From the NCBI GenBank assembly GCA_046542845.1, contig JBKHAN010000011.1:1-64000 (forward strand): a stretch of 64,000 bases of DNA, written 5' to 3'. This DNA is from SKKC01 sp046542845 (GTDB lineage: Bacteria; Spirochaetota; Spirochaetia; DSM-27196; SKKC01). How positions within the stretch are numbered: position 1 is the stretch's first letter; every line of letters starts with the position of its first letter. A model generated the notes under the pieces. That model saw nothing but the letters and a program-made list of their open reading frames with translations, was not told where the DNA came from and searched no databases. A program made the translations under genes and the position numbers. Positions 17,539 through 26,809 of the stretch are shown one piece after another.

Positions 17539-19191
17539 TTAGTACATGCCGCCCATGCCACCCATACCGCCCATACCACCTGCCGCAGCGGCGGCTCCGT
17601 CGTCCTTTTCTTCAGGAAGATCGGTAATAGCACACTCGGTGGTCAGGAGAAGGCTTGCGATGCTCGCCGCGTTCTGGAGCGCACTGCGGGTGACCTTGAT
17701 CGGCTCAATGATCCCGGCCTTGACCATGTCGGTCCACTCCATCTTGTCGGCGTCAAAACCAACGCCCTTCTTCTGCGACTTGGCTTTATCCGCGACAACA
17801 GCCCCGTCGAGTCCGGCGTTTGTGGCGATCTGGCGAATCGGCTCCTCGAGCGACCGCATGACTATGCGGAACCCGACTTTTTCGTCTTCGTTCCAGTCGC
17901 TGAGATCCACTTTTTCGAGCCCTGTCGCTGCCTGAATCAGAGAAAGACCGCCGCCTGGAATAATACCTTCTTCAACAGCCGCACGGGTCGCACTGAGCGC
18001 GTCTTCGACGCGGTGCTTCTTTTCTTTGAGCTCGGTTTCGGTCGCTGCGCCGACGTTCACGACCGCAACGCCACCTGCGAGCTTCGCAAGTCGCTCCTGC
18101 AGCTTCTCGCGGTCATAGTCGCTCGTCGTGTCTTCGATCTGAGCCTTGATCTGGCTGATTCGTTCCTTGATGTCGGCCTGCTTGCCCGAACCCTTGATGA
18201 TCGTGGTGTTTTCCTTGTCGACCTTGATCGTCTGGGCCTGACCGAGCTGCGTAATGTCGGTGCTTTCGAGCTTGAGCCCGAGTTCTTCGGAGATGACCTG
18301 TCCACCGGTCAGAACAGCAATGTCTTCGAGCATTGCCTTGCGGCGATCGCCAAAGCCGGGAGCCTTTACCGCGCATACCGTAAGCGCACCACGGATGCTG
18401 TTCACCACGAGTGTCGCGAGCGCTTCACCGTCAACGTCCTCTGCGATAATGAGAATGGGCTTGTTCTGCTGAGCGACCTTCTCGAGAATAGGAAGCATGT
18501 CCTTCATGTTCGAGATTTTCTTGTCGTGGATAAGGATGTAGGGGCTCTCGAGAACCGTAGTCATGGTGTCGCGGTTCGTTGCGAAGTACGGAGACAGATA
18601 GCCCCGATCGAACTGCATACCTTCCACGAAGTCGGTGAAGTTTTCGAGGGTCTTGGATTCCTCGACCGTTATGACACCGTCCTTGCCAACTTTTTCCATG
18701 GCGTTTGCGATTTCTTCGCCGATCGCATGATCGTTGTTGGCGCTGATGGAGGCGACCTGTGCGATCTCTTCCTTTTCCTTGATATCCTTCCGAACCTTCT
18801 CCATTTCCTTGATCGCAGCGGCAACGGCCTTGTCCATACCGCGCTTGATGCCCATGGGATTGATCCCCGCCGCGACGCTCTTGAGCCCTTCACGAATCAT
18901 CGAGTACCCGAGCACGGTCGCGGTGGTCGTACCGTCTCCCGCTACGTCGTTGGTCTTGGTCGCTACTTCCTTCAGAAGCTGGGCGCCCATGTTCTCGTAC
19001 GGATCGTCGAGTTCGATTTCCTTCGCGACGCTGACACCGTCCTTGGTTACAGTCGGTGCGCCGAACTTCTTGTCCAGCAGGACGTTCCGGCCCTTGGGAC
19101 CAAGGGTAACCTTAACTGCACTGGAAAGCTGCTCGACTCCGCGCAGAAGCTTCCGACGTGCATCTTCATTGAATGCAAGTTGTTTCGCCAT
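17539..19191 (-). CDS. groEL: chaperonin GroEL (Hsp60)
   Basis: 550-residue 60 kDa chaperonin that folds proteins in a double-ring ATP-driven cage with GroES. The signature VTLGPKGRNVLLDKKFG, the ATP site AGDGTTTATVL, the apical-domain motif and the C-terminal GGM repeats ending in Tyr are all intact. No groES lies next to it in this window, unlike the common groESL arrangement, so groES must be elsewhere. The start has GAGGGAG ahead of it, and a short hairpin (CACTTTTACAAAAGTG, 19203-19218) precedes that. A palindrome further up is listed separately. Confidence 0.98.
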   Translation of the reverse strand: MAKQLAFNEDARRKLLRGVEQLSSAVKVTLGPKGRNVLLDKKFGAPTVTKDGVSVAKEIELDDPYENMGAQLLKEVATKTNDVAGDGTTTATVLGYSMIREGLKSVAAGINPMGIKRGMDKAVAAAIKEMEKVRKDIKEKEEIAQVASISANNDHAIGEEIANAMEKVGKDGVITVEESKTLENFTDFVEGMQFDRGYLSPYFATNRDTMTTVLESPYILIHDKKISNMKDMLPILEKVAQQNKPILIIAEDVDGEALATLVVNSIRGALTVCAVKAPGFGDRRKAMLEDIAVLTGGQVISEELGLKLESTDITQLGQAQTIKVDKENTTIIKGSGKQADIKERISQIKAQIEDTTSDYDREKLQERLAKLAGGVAVVNVGAATETELKEKKHRVEDALSATRAAVEEGIIPGGGLSLIQAATGLEKVDLSDWNEDEKVGFRIVMRSLEEPIRQIATNAGLDGAVVADKAKSQKKGVGFDADKMEWTDMVKAGIIEPIKVTRSALQNAASIASLLLTTECAITDLPEEKDDGAAAAAGGMGGMGGMGGMY

Positions 19192-19230
19192 ATTGTCTCC
19201 CTCACTTTTACAAAAGTGGTATTGTGATGT

Positions 19231-19268
19231 TCTATAGAAACGTGCCGATAACGTAAATTACGTTATCG
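19231..19268 (-). promoter_or_regulatory. groEL promoter region with 11-bp palindromic operator candidate
   Basis: A perfect inverted repeat, CGATAACGTAA (19246-19256), one A, then TTACGTTATCG (19258-19268), lies 54 to 77 bases upstream of the groEL start. A -10-like TATAGA is at 19236-19231, so the palindrome covers where the -35 would be. It is not CIRCE (TTAGCACTC-N9-GAGTGCTAA), which I do not find. A repressor or activator site for the chaperonin gene is the simplest reading. Confidence 0.6.
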
Positions 19269-19303
19269 TACGCTGTGTAAAATACACGGAATCGCTCAGG
19301 GAA

Positions 19304-20455
19304 TCAACATGAATTTGATGATGAATTCGCCCCGGACACCTGTGTTTTTTCGGTCGGGAGACAAGCCGGGAGACAGACCGTAAACACGCTACCCTCCCCC
19401 TGTGTCGACTCGACCTGTATAGTACCGTTATTCGCCTGCACGTACTCTCCGACGAGCACGAGCCCGAGACCGGTTCCGCTCTCTCCCGCGGTACCCGGCC
19501 GCTGTACCTTCCGGTCAGCCCGAAACAGGTGGGGGAGGTCCTTCTCGTCAACGCCTGCTCCGGTGTCGGACACCGAGATGCACAGTCGATCCTCTTCGAG
19601 ACGGGAGCGGACCGACACCCGGCCCCTCGCGGGGGTAAACTTGATCGCGTTACTCAAGAGGTTTCTGAGCACAGTCGAGATCATATCCATGTCGGCCAGC
19701 GCGACGTGCGAGCCGTCGATCTCCTGCGTAATGTCGACATGTTTCTGTTCAGCCGAGGGGCGCAGGAGATCGACGGCTTGACGGGTCACATCCTGTATCG
19801 CGACGGGGCCAGGAACCGGTTCCACGAGCTGTTGCTGCAGCATTGCCCATTTCAGGAGGTTCTCCAGGAGTGCGACGCTCCGCTCCGCACTCGCGTGCAG
19901 CTCCGAGGCTATCTTCCGCAAGGTCTCGACGTCGAGCGTCATTGCGCTCTCCTCGAGCAGCCGCGACGCGCCGAGAAAGCCGGTGAACGGGCCACGCAGG
20001 TCGTGCGCGATAATGGAGAAAAAGCGGTCTTTCGTCGCGTTCAGCTCGGACAGCATTTCCCGCTGTTTCTTGATCACAAGATGCGCTTCAACCCGCGCGA
20101 GAACCTCATCCTGCTGGAAGGGTTTGGTAATATAGTCGACCCCACCCGCCCGGAAGCCCTCTATCTTGTCCTCGGTTGAGGCAAGTGCGCTTATAAACAG
20201 AACCGGAATATCGCTCGTGGACGGGTCTGCCTTGAGCTCGCGACATATTTCGAAGCCGCTGATTCCGGGCAGCATGACGTCCAGGAGAATCAGGTCCGGA
20301 TGCTCGTTCCTGACCATCCCGACAACCTCAAGCCCGTCCTGCACGACAAGAACGCGGTAGCCCTGGGGATCAAGATGGTTATACAGGACACCAAGATTCG
20401 CCGAATTGTCGTCGACGATAAGGATACGCGACCCGCTCAGTTCATCACGATTCAA
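19304..20455 (-). CDS. response regulator-histidine kinase fusion protein
   Basis: A soluble two-component protein of 383 residues with an N-terminal receiver and a C-terminal kinase. The receiver has ILIVDDN, the phospho-acceptor in LILLDVMLPG (about D59) and the lysine in YITKPF. The kinase has the phospho-accepting histidine in FSIIAHDLRGPF (about H151), N-box NLLSNAIKF, G1 DTGAGV and G2 GTGLGLVLV. No membrane helix is present, so it is cytoplasmic and probably takes phosphate from another kinase. TTG at 20455 is the best start: GGAGG lies six bases ahead, inside the end of the upstream kinase gene, which it overlaps by 11 bases. Confidence 0.88.
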   Translation of the reverse strand: MNRDELSGSRILIVDDNSANLGVLYNHLDPQGYRVLVVQDGLEVVGMVRNEHPDLILLDVMLPGISGFEICRELKADPSTSDIPVLFISALASTEDKIEGFRAGGVDYITKPFQQDEVLARVEAHLVIKKQREMLSELNATKDRFFSIIAHDLRGPFTGFLGASRLLEESAMTLDVETLRKIASELHASAERSVALLENLLKWAMLQQQLVEPVPGPVAIQDVTRQAVDLLRPSAEQKHVDITQEIDGSHVALADMDMISTVLRNLLSNAIKFTPARGRVSVRSRLEEDRLCISVSDTGAGVDEKDLPHLFRADRKVQRPGTAGESGTGLGLVLVGEYVQANNGTIQVESTQGEGSVFTVCLPACLPTEKTQVSGANSSSNSC

Positions 20456-23400
20456 ATGAGTCCTCCGGTAGAAGATCTGCAATCGCCTGCAGTTTGAAAC
20501 TGCGCGCAAGGCTCGTCAATAAATCGCAGTACGGTGCGTATTCCGGTCGCTCGTGGGCAAGCTTCTCGCCGGCCTGCACAATGCCCCGGATATCACCGCG
20601 CCGCAGGGCGCGTGCGATATCCCGCGTTTCGGACCCGGTCGGGGTGACAACGGGCGGGCGATCCTGCGGCTCCGAGCCGTTCTGAGATGGTCGTCGTGTA
20701 TACGCGAGGTTGAGCGCCCCGCTGACGGTCCGGAGAACCGAGTCACGGTTGAACGGTTTCTCGATAAACCCCGCGAAGCCGGCGCGTATGCACTCCTGCC
20801 TGAAGCTGTTCGCGACACTGCCTGAACTCGCAATAACGGGAACGTTTGTCAGCGCTTCATCGCGCTGTAACGAGCGGAACATCTCGAACCCGTCTGCCAC
20901 CGGCATGACGACCTCGAGTATCACAAGATCGGGCTTGCGCTGCCGGGCGATTTCGAGGGCTTCGCGACCGTTCGACGTTGCGTCGACCGAAAAGCCAAGC
21001 GGAACAAGCAGATCGGTCAGCAGTCTGCGGTTTGAGTCGGCATTGTCGATTACGAGCACGCTTCGGGTTCGGCCCACATAGCCGGTCACGTCTGCATACA
21101 TGCCTGAAGCGCCGGCGTCGGATCGCCCGGGGGCGCTTCCGGTGTAGTCCTGTAAGGGAATATCAAAGGAAATGGTAGTCCCGGTACCAACCGTACTGTC
21201 GACCGAGACTGAACCTCCGAGAAACTCGACGAGGCGTTTGACGATTGCCAGACCAAGGCCGGTCCCTTCGCCGTCGACACGCGGTTTATCACCCTGAATG
21301 AAGGGTGAAAAAACGGCCTCGAGTTCGTCCTCCGGTATCCCGACCCCGGTGTCACTCACCTCGAAGGTAATACGCCCGGGGTCTGCGGCTCGAAGCGCGG
21401 ACACGCGTACCTCACCGGAATCGGTGAACTTGATCGCGTTCGAGACGAGATTCGTCAGAATCTGCTGAAGCTTCTGTTCGTCACACACGATAATCTGCGG
21501 TAGCGCCGGGTCGAGATGCTGCTCAAGTCGTATACCCTTTCCCTCTGCAGTGAGCCGCATCATCGCAGTAAGCTCCGACAGAAGGCTGTCGACGTCTATA
21601 GCTGTATCGTGTCGTTCAATGCGGTCGGCCTCGATGCGGCTGAAGTCGAGCACGTCGTTCAGCAGCGCGAGCAGACGCTCGCCGCTTTTTTCTATGATTG
21701 AAACCGCCTCCCGGTATTCCGCCGCCAGGTTTTCGTCCCGACTGAGAAGCTGCGCATACCCGAGGATGCCATTCAGCGGCGTGCGCAGGTCGTGGCTCAT
21801 ATTCGCGAGAAAGCGGCTTTTCGCGCGGTTCGCAGCGTCGGCGTTCTGCGTCGCGGTCACGAGGTCGGCGTTGATAGACTGGAGTTCACGGACACTGCGT
21901 GCTATATGATCCGAGGCATCCCTGAAGTTGTTGATCAGAACCTGCGCTTCGCGGATTCCCGTTTTTGGCCAGGACACGGCAGCCTTCGATTCGAGGATTC
22001 GTGCCGGAAGCCCCGTCGTCGCTTCGCTCAGGAGCGCGAGCGAGCCGACTATTGCGACCCCGAACAGCCTCGAAAGAACAATCGTACAGAATATGAGCGC
22101 AAAAACCACCGTCAGCGCCTGAATCAGGAACCGGTTCAACCGTGCCTGATACGGGGCGAGGGGAGCGGAGAGAACGAGGTCCCATCCGGCTGCAGATGAA
22201 AGATCGCGTTGGAAGATGTAGCGCGAACTCGACCAGCGCTGCAGCGCAGGCGAATCGATCGCGTGGTCCGGCATGTGCACCATCAGATCGCCGTCGGTCG
22301 CAACGAGATGTCCGAATCGCATGTAGGACAGTGGTTCATTGCACACCATATTCGAATCTGTGCTTAGAAGCACACGATCTCCTGGACCTACGATCGTAGC
22401 ATCGAGCCCCCATGGTTCGCTGATTCCGGTGAGTTGACGGTGCACCGTGTCAAGACGCAAGGTCCCGAACACAAATGCCTCCGTTGCCGCCCCTGATCCC
22501 CACGGCATCGCGATAGAGAGACTCGGCGCGTTATTGCAGTCGTACACCACACTCGAAACTCCGAGGCCTTCGAAGTCGAAGGTTGCCGTCACGGCGTCAA
22601 AATCGTGTGCAGAGAGCACGTTGGTTTCGACTGCATCCCCGGCCGGGTACCGTGCATGGACCCGGTACTGCGGATCGGCGATACGGAGACTTGCCACGTC
22701 GGAAAGTGAATCGCTCCCGAATCGCACGAGGTGACTCAACGACTCATGGTTGTGATCGTCCTCCGCCCATGATCGCGCCACCGCGCTTAACGTGTTTCCG
22801 ACGTCCTTCATGTGCTGATTGACCGAAAGCTCCACCGCATTCCCGATGGCAACCAGTCGATCCTGGACCTCACGCTCGATTGCATCCAGCGCAACCCGTG
22901 ATTGAATGGTAAAGACAAAGAGCGCCGGCACGACGACGAACCCCGTTATGGTATAGAGCATCGCGTCCTTGATGGACACCGAAGCGCCCGAACGTGCCGA
23001 TGAGCGAAGAACGCCGGGAACCGGGATAAGAGAAACGGCAACGCCGGCGACCAATGCGTTGACAACCCCGTTCACGCCCTGCTTCAGTATCACAACCCAC
23101 ATCGAGTCTGGAGACAGCCGTAACAGCAGACCGTATAGCAACAGATTGGACACAACCCCTGCCGTCAGCCAGTAGACCGCGTCGATCAGGAGCACGTTTC
23201 CGCGCCGTGCACGAAGAATCACGCCTACAAATGCGGCTTCGAGGGTAAACGTGATCAAGCCATAGGGATGCCCCCAGAGAAAAATGGTGGGTATGGCTAT
23301 TATTGCCGCCGCGACGACCCCGGGAACAAGACCGTACAGGTACACGATTATGAGCGCAGCGATACTGCCAAAGATAAGGTCAACGTTAAAGAACAGCTCA

Positions 23401-23549
23401 AACCTGAACAAGTTACCGGCGAATCCGGCAGCCAGGAGTGCCAGATACACGAGAACAGAGCGGGAAGTGCCGGGAGAGTTGAAAGCAGGTTCTGAAGCCA
23501 CGGGCGTCACGAGCGGAAATATACCGCTTCTCCGACCGCCGGGAAACAT
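20445..23549 (-). CDS. membrane hybrid histidine kinase with a Glu-substituted receiver
   Basis: 1034 residues. About six N-terminal helices (30-180) form a MASE-like sensor, then a helix pair near 200-215 and 470-500 brackets a periplasmic domain of about 250 residues. The kinase core has FLANMSHDLRTPLNG (H586), NLVSNAIKF, DTGVGIP and GEGTGLGLAIV. A receiver follows at 828-945, but its acceptor position reads LVILEVVMP (E879 for Asp) and the acidic pair is IDN, while K931 (IEKPF) is kept. An Hpt-like helical tail without an obvious histidine ends the protein. It starts 27 bases after birA and overlaps the next kinase gene, so the two are probably partners. Confidence 0.9.
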   Translation of the reverse strand: MFPGGRRSGIFPLVTPVASEPAFNSPGTSRSVLVYLALLAAGFAGNLFRFELFFNVDLIFGSIAALIIVYLYGLVPGVVAAAIIAIPTIFLWGHPYGLITFTLEAAFVGVILRARRGNVLLIDAVYWLTAGVVSNLLLYGLLLRLSPDSMWVVILKQGVNGVVNALVAGVAVSLIPVPGVLRSSARSGASVSIKDAMLYTITGFVVVPALFVFTIQSRVALDAIEREVQDRLVAIGNAVELSVNQHMKDVGNTLSAVARSWAEDDHNHESLSHLVRFGSDSLSDVASLRIADPQYRVHARYPAGDAVETNVLSAHDFDAVTATFDFEGLGVSSVVYDCNNAPSLSIAMPWGSGAATEAFVFGTLRLDTVHRQLTGISEPWGLDATIVGPGDRVLLSTDSNMVCNEPLSYMRFGHLVATDGDLMVHMPDHAIDSPALQRWSSSRYIFQRDLSSAAGWDLVLSAPLAPYQARLNRFLIQALTVVFALIFCTIVLSRLFGVAIVGSLALLSEATTGLPARILESKAAVSWPKTGIREAQVLINNFRDASDHIARSVRELQSINADLVTATQNADAANRAKSRFLANMSHDLRTPLNGILGYAQLLSRDENLAAEYREAVSIIEKSGERLLALLNDVLDFSRIEADRIERHDTAIDVDSLLSELTAMMRLTAEGKGIRLEQHLDPALPQIIVCDEQKLQQILTNLVSNAIKFTDSGEVRVSALRAADPGRITFEVSDTGVGIPEDELEAVFSPFIQGDKPRVDGEGTGLGLAIVKRLVEFLGGSVSVDSTVGTGTTISFDIPLQDYTGSAPGRSDAGASGMYADVTGYVGRTRSVLVIDNADSNRRLLTDLLVPLGFSVDATSNGREALEIARQRKPDLVILEVVMPVADGFEMFRSLQRDEALTNVPVIASSGSVANSFRQECIRAGFAGFIEKPFNRDSVLRTVSGALNLAYTRRPSQNGSEPQDRPPVVTPTGSETRDIARALRRGDIRGIVQAGEKLAHERPEYAPYCDLLTSLARSFKLQAIADLLPEDSFES

Positions 23550-23576
23550 GAATACAGCATGTTTAGCTGCACGGGG

Positions 23577-24341
23577 TCACCCCACGCGCGATTCAAGCCT
23601 CCCGGCGTACAATGTCATCGCCCCGTCGGCGGTCTCGACGACGAGTCCACCGCACGGGTCGACACCAATGACCCGCACCTCAAGCGCATTCGCGTCTGGT
23701 GTACGGAAGCGAAACCGAGCCCCTTTGCCGTACATGCATGCGGCAAACTCCTCCCTCACCCTCTCGGCATCCTCGTTGACATAGACAGCGATGCATGAAA
23801 GCAGCTCGGACAGCTCGTTATCGTAGCTGCCAAGCCCCTGTGCGCCAGCTTCGCGAAGGCTGACAGCGGCGTATCCCCGCGGCGACGCGAACACGTTGAC
23901 CCCGATCCCGCAGAGAAGCACCCCGCCCCGCCACTCGCAAAGGACGCCCGCAAGCTTCGCCTCGCCGACAAGCACGTCATTCGGCCACTTCACGAGGGCA
24001 TCCACACCGCGGGAGCGTGCGTAGGCCCGGACCGCCAGCCCGAAGCGTACAGCCGCGAACGGCCAGTCCGCGGGCCGCTTGAGCACGACCGTCATAAGGA
24101 CTGCCTCGCCGCTGTCTGCGCTCCATTCCCGGCCATGCGTACCTCGTCCGGTCTGCTGCCTGCCCGCAGCAACCACGAATCCGTGCTGTGACGAGGTCCG
24201 TGCCGGGAGGTGCAGCTCAGCAAGCAGCGAAGGATCACGCACAACGTCCATGGTCGACGAGACCACAGGAAGATACACCACAGGGGCGTCTCCGAGCGGG
24301 TTATGCAGGGGAAGTATCCGGGCAGATCCGTAGATTTTCAT
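23577..24341 (-). CDS. birA: biotin--[acetyl-CoA-carboxylase] ligase
   Basis: 254-residue monofunctional (class I) biotin protein ligase that attaches biotin to the carboxyl carrier protein. The biotin-binding loop QQTGRGTHGREW and the catalytic KWPNDVLV are clear. It lacks the N-terminal winged helix of E. coli BirA, so it is unlikely to be a repressor. I place the start at the ATG at 24341, with AAGGAG ahead; an upstream in-frame ATG at 24407 lies in the divergent promoter region. It is divergent from argR. Confidence 0.92.
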   Translation of the reverse strand: MKIYGSARILPLHNPLGDAPVVYLPVVSSTMDVVRDPSLLAELHLPARTSSQHGFVVAAGRQQTGRGTHGREWSADSGEAVLMTVVLKRPADWPFAAVRFGLAVRAYARSRGVDALVKWPNDVLVGEAKLAGVLCEWRGGVLLCGIGVNVFASPRGYAAVSLREAGAQGLGSYDNELSELLSCIAVYVNEDAERVREEFAACMYGKGARFRFRTPDANALEVRVIGVDPCGGLVVETADGAMTLYAGRLESRVG

Positions 24342-24371
24342 GACTTCTCCTTTGTGGGAGCGCAACAGTGC

Positions 24372-24410
24372 TTGCAAAAAAAACGAATGCACTGTAATTT
24401 TATACAATTA
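24372..24410 (+). promoter_or_regulatory. argR promoter with an AT-rich ARG-box-like palindrome
   Basis: TTGCAA (24372-24377) and TAATTT (24395-24400) are spaced 17 bases apart. The segment TGTAATTTTATACA (24393-24406) has paired TGTA/TACA ends around an AT core and overlaps the -10, resembling an arginine-repressor half-site pair. Autoregulation by ArgR is inferred from this and from the gene it precedes. Confidence 0.45.
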
Positions 24411-24463
24411 TTACGGCACTTTATGCGCTTTTCATGCATTCAGTCCGTCAGGCAGGTAGGACA

Positions 24464-24934
24464 GTGAGAGAACGCACACTGCGGCTCAAGGCCATTCGCC
24501 GACTCATAAAATCACACAGGATCGACAGTCAGGAGCGGCTCCTGCAGCACCTCGGACACGAAGGTTTCGTCGTGACCCAGGCCACCCTGTCGCGGGACCT
24601 GAAACTCCTCAAAGTCAGCAAGGTATCTGAGGGTATCGAGGGATACTATTACACGCTGCCGAGCGAAGAGCAAGAACGCGAAGCTCAGCAGAATTACATA
24701 CAGGATTTCATTCGCGGCTACGTCAGCATCGATTTCAGTGGCAATCTGTGTGTGATCAGGACTCTTACCGGGCATGCCGACAGTCTCGCGCTCGCGCTCG
24801 ACTCGCTCGGCATAGAAGAGATCCTCGGCACCGTCGCAGGCGACGATACGGTTCTGGTGGTGCTGCGCGAACGCGTGGGAGCAGACGGTCTGATCGCCGC
24901 CATGCGCCAGCATATTCCCGATTTTGAAGAGTAG
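24464..24934 (+). CDS. argR: arginine repressor
   Basis: Arginine-sensing transcription factor. The N-terminal winged helix has TQATLSRDLKLL, the ArgR DNA-recognition signature; the C-terminal domain has GTVAGDDTVLVVL, the arginine-binding and hexamer core. From the GTG at 24464 it is 156 residues, the family size, with AGGTAGGA just upstream; the in-frame ATG at 24434 has no ribosome site and lies closer to the promoter. It directly precedes argCBDG, its expected regulon, and is divergent from birA. Confidence 0.92.
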   Translation: MRERTLRLKAIRRLIKSHRIDSQERLLQHLGHEGFVVTQATLSRDLKLLKVSKVSEGIEGYYYTLPSEEQEREAQQNYIQDFIRGYVSIDFSGNLCVIRTLTGHADSLALALDSLGIEEILGTVAGDDTVLVVLRERVGADGLIAAMRQHIPDFEE

Positions 24935-24973
24935 CGCGACACAGCCTGCTCCCGATACACAGGGTTATCAATC

Positions 24974-26017
24974 ATGAAAGCAGCAATTCTCGGTTCCGGT
25001 GGTTACGTTGGTCTTGTACTTATAAGGCTGCTCGCACAACACAAGGATATAGAGCACATTATTCCTGTATCGTCGTCGAAAGCCGGCGTGTCGATCGGCG
25101 ATCACGACCCCGGTCTTGGTACAGCAGTGCGCCGGAAAACCGACATTACGGGTGGTAAACTCGCTACGCTCGAGCGCGCTGCCGAGCTCGAACCGGATGT
25201 CGTATTCGCCGCCCTGCCCCACCTGAAAAGCGCGGATCTATGCGCGCCGTTCTTTGACTCGGCCGTGGTGATCGATCTGAGCGCAGATTTCCGGATACAC
25301 GACGCGGAAGCGTTTACGAAGACGTACGGACAGGCGCCGCCCCGTCCGGACCTGCTTGCGGCTGCGTGTTTCGGACTGACAGAATGGAACCGGGCGGGAA
25401 TACGCGAAGCACAGCTGATAGCGAACCCGGGTTGTTACCCGACCTGCACCAGCCTGCCCGTCCTGCCGCTTCTGCACGCGGAGCTTATTGAGCCGCATCT
25501 ATGGACAAACGCCCTCAGCGGCCTCTCCGGCGCGGGACGAGCGGCCAAGCAGAACATGCTCTACGTTGAACGTACCGAGAACATGAACGCGTACAGCCCC
25601 GGGACGCAGCACCGGCACGTTACCGAAATGAAGCAGATCTTCGCCGAGTTTGGAAACAGCGCAGTGTCCGAGTTGTTTTTTATTCCGCATATTGTTCCCG
25701 TGCGCCAGGGCATGTTCTGTGCCACGCGGGCGATACTTCGCCCGGGCAGGACCGAAGCCGACATCCTCGACTGTCTCCACGAGCGCTACGACCGGGAGCC
25801 CTTCGTACAGGTACTCGGCACGCGCATTCCGGAGACCCGCCACGTACGCGGCACCAACCGCTGCGATATCGGGATACACGTAGAAAACAGCTCGGTTGCG
25901 CTGTTCTCTGCCATCGATAACCTCTACAAAGGCGCAGCCGGTCAGGCGCTGCAGAATATGAACGTTCGCTTCGGCTTCGACGAAACCTGTGGCCTCACCG
26001 ACCAGGGAGAGTTCTGA
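24974..26017 (+). CDS. argC: N-acetyl-gamma-glutamyl-phosphate reductase
   Basis: Third step of arginine synthesis: NADPH reduction of N-acetylglutamyl phosphate to the semialdehyde. The nucleotide motif ILGSGGYVG is at the N-terminus and the catalytic cysteine is in NPGCYPTC; NLYKGAAGQALQNMN is the standard C-terminal signature. 347 residues, normal. It begins 39 bases after argR and is one base from the argB start, so the arg genes are one transcript. Confidence 0.96.
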   Translation: MKAAILGSGGYVGLVLIRLLAQHKDIEHIIPVSSSKAGVSIGDHDPGLGTAVRRKTDITGGKLATLERAAELEPDVVFAALPHLKSADLCAPFFDSAVVIDLSADFRIHDAEAFTKTYGQAPPRPDLLAAACFGLTEWNRAGIREAQLIANPGCYPTCTSLPVLPLLHAELIEPHLWTNALSGLSGAGRAAKQNMLYVERTENMNAYSPGTQHRHVTEMKQIFAEFGNSAVSELFFIPHIVPVRQGMFCATRAILRPGRTEADILDCLHERYDREPFVQVLGTRIPETRHVRGTNRCDIGIHVENSSVALFSAIDNLYKGAAGQALQNMNVRFGFDETCGLTDQGEF

Positions 26018-26018
26018 G

Positions 26019-26807
26019 GTGTCCGACATTATCGTGATCAAACTCGGAGGCCTCGCCGCATCGGATGTGAACGCGCTTGGAGCGCTCGCAGGGGAAATCG
26101 CCGACGAGCGCGCGATACAGCCGGTAATTGTACACGGCGGCGGCGCCGCGGTCTCCACCTGGTCGCGACGTCTGGGAACCGAACCCCGCTTCGAGGACGG
26201 GATTCGCATGACCTCGGTCGAGGACATGGAGATCGTCGAAATGGTACTCGGCGGGTCGGTCAATACGCAGGTGGTCCGGACGTTCTGCGCGAACAACCAC
26301 AAGGCGGTCGGACTGAGTCTCAGCGACTGTGCAATGGTGAAGGGAGTGGCGGTAAGCGATAGCGCAGCCAACAGGACGGCACGCCCGGGAGCCGCGCAGA
26401 CCGAGATTCTGCGGTATCTCGTCGTCGGGGGATATACCCCGGTCGTATGCTCGGTCGGAACAATGGAGGACGGGGGGCCGTGCAACATCAATGCCGATCA
26501 GGCGGCGCTCGCGATTGCTCGGTCGCTCAGCGCGAAACAGCTTGTCTTCTTGTCTGATGTACCGGGCGTGCTGGTCGCAGAATCGATACAGTCCGACATG
26601 GACGAAAACGACATTGCCGGGGCTCTGGCTGGAGGTCACATATCGGGAGGCATGATTCCGAAGGTGCAAAGCGCGCTGCATGCAACCGCGCACGGGGTCG
26701 GCAGCGTCATTATAGGCCGGTACACAGAACAAGGAGATTTCAAGCGTCTTCTCGCCGGAGCATCGGGAACCCGCATTCAAGCTGCACAGGCGAAAGCCGG
26801 GGAGTAA
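26019..26807 (+). CDS. argB: acetylglutamate kinase
   Basis: Phosphorylates N-acetylglutamate, the second step of arginine synthesis. The amino-acid-kinase motifs IKLGG, VIVHGGG and NINADQAALAIA are present, and GGMIPKV is the nucleotide-binding lysine region. It starts with GTG at 26019, directly after the argC stop, preceded by GGGAGA; 262 residues. I cannot see the N-terminal kinked helix that marks arginine-inhibited hexameric NAGK; the sequence begins directly at the kinase strand, so feedback inhibition is not predicted. Confidence 0.94.
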   Translation: MSDIIVIKLGGLAASDVNALGALAGEIADERAIQPVIVHGGGAAVSTWSRRLGTEPRFEDGIRMTSVEDMEIVEMVLGGSVNTQVVRTFCANNHKAVGLSLSDCAMVKGVAVSDSAANRTARPGAAQTEILRYLVVGGYTPVVCSVGTMEDGGPCNINADQAALAIARSLSAKQLVFLSDVPGVLVAESIQSDMDENDIAGALAGGHISGGMIPKVQSALHATAHGVGSVIIGRYTEQGDFKRLLAGASGTRIQAAQAKAGE

Positions 26808-26809
26808 AC

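Noticed and set aside
17266..19227. 653-codon open frame on the plus strand, antisense to groEL
   Set aside because: It mirrors a well-identified groEL and has low-complexity arginine/leucine-rich content typical of GC-rich antisense frames; no family resemblance.
19200..19300. CIRCE element at groEL
   Set aside because: No TTAGCACTC-N9-GAGTGCTAA is found; the palindrome present has a different sequence and spacing.
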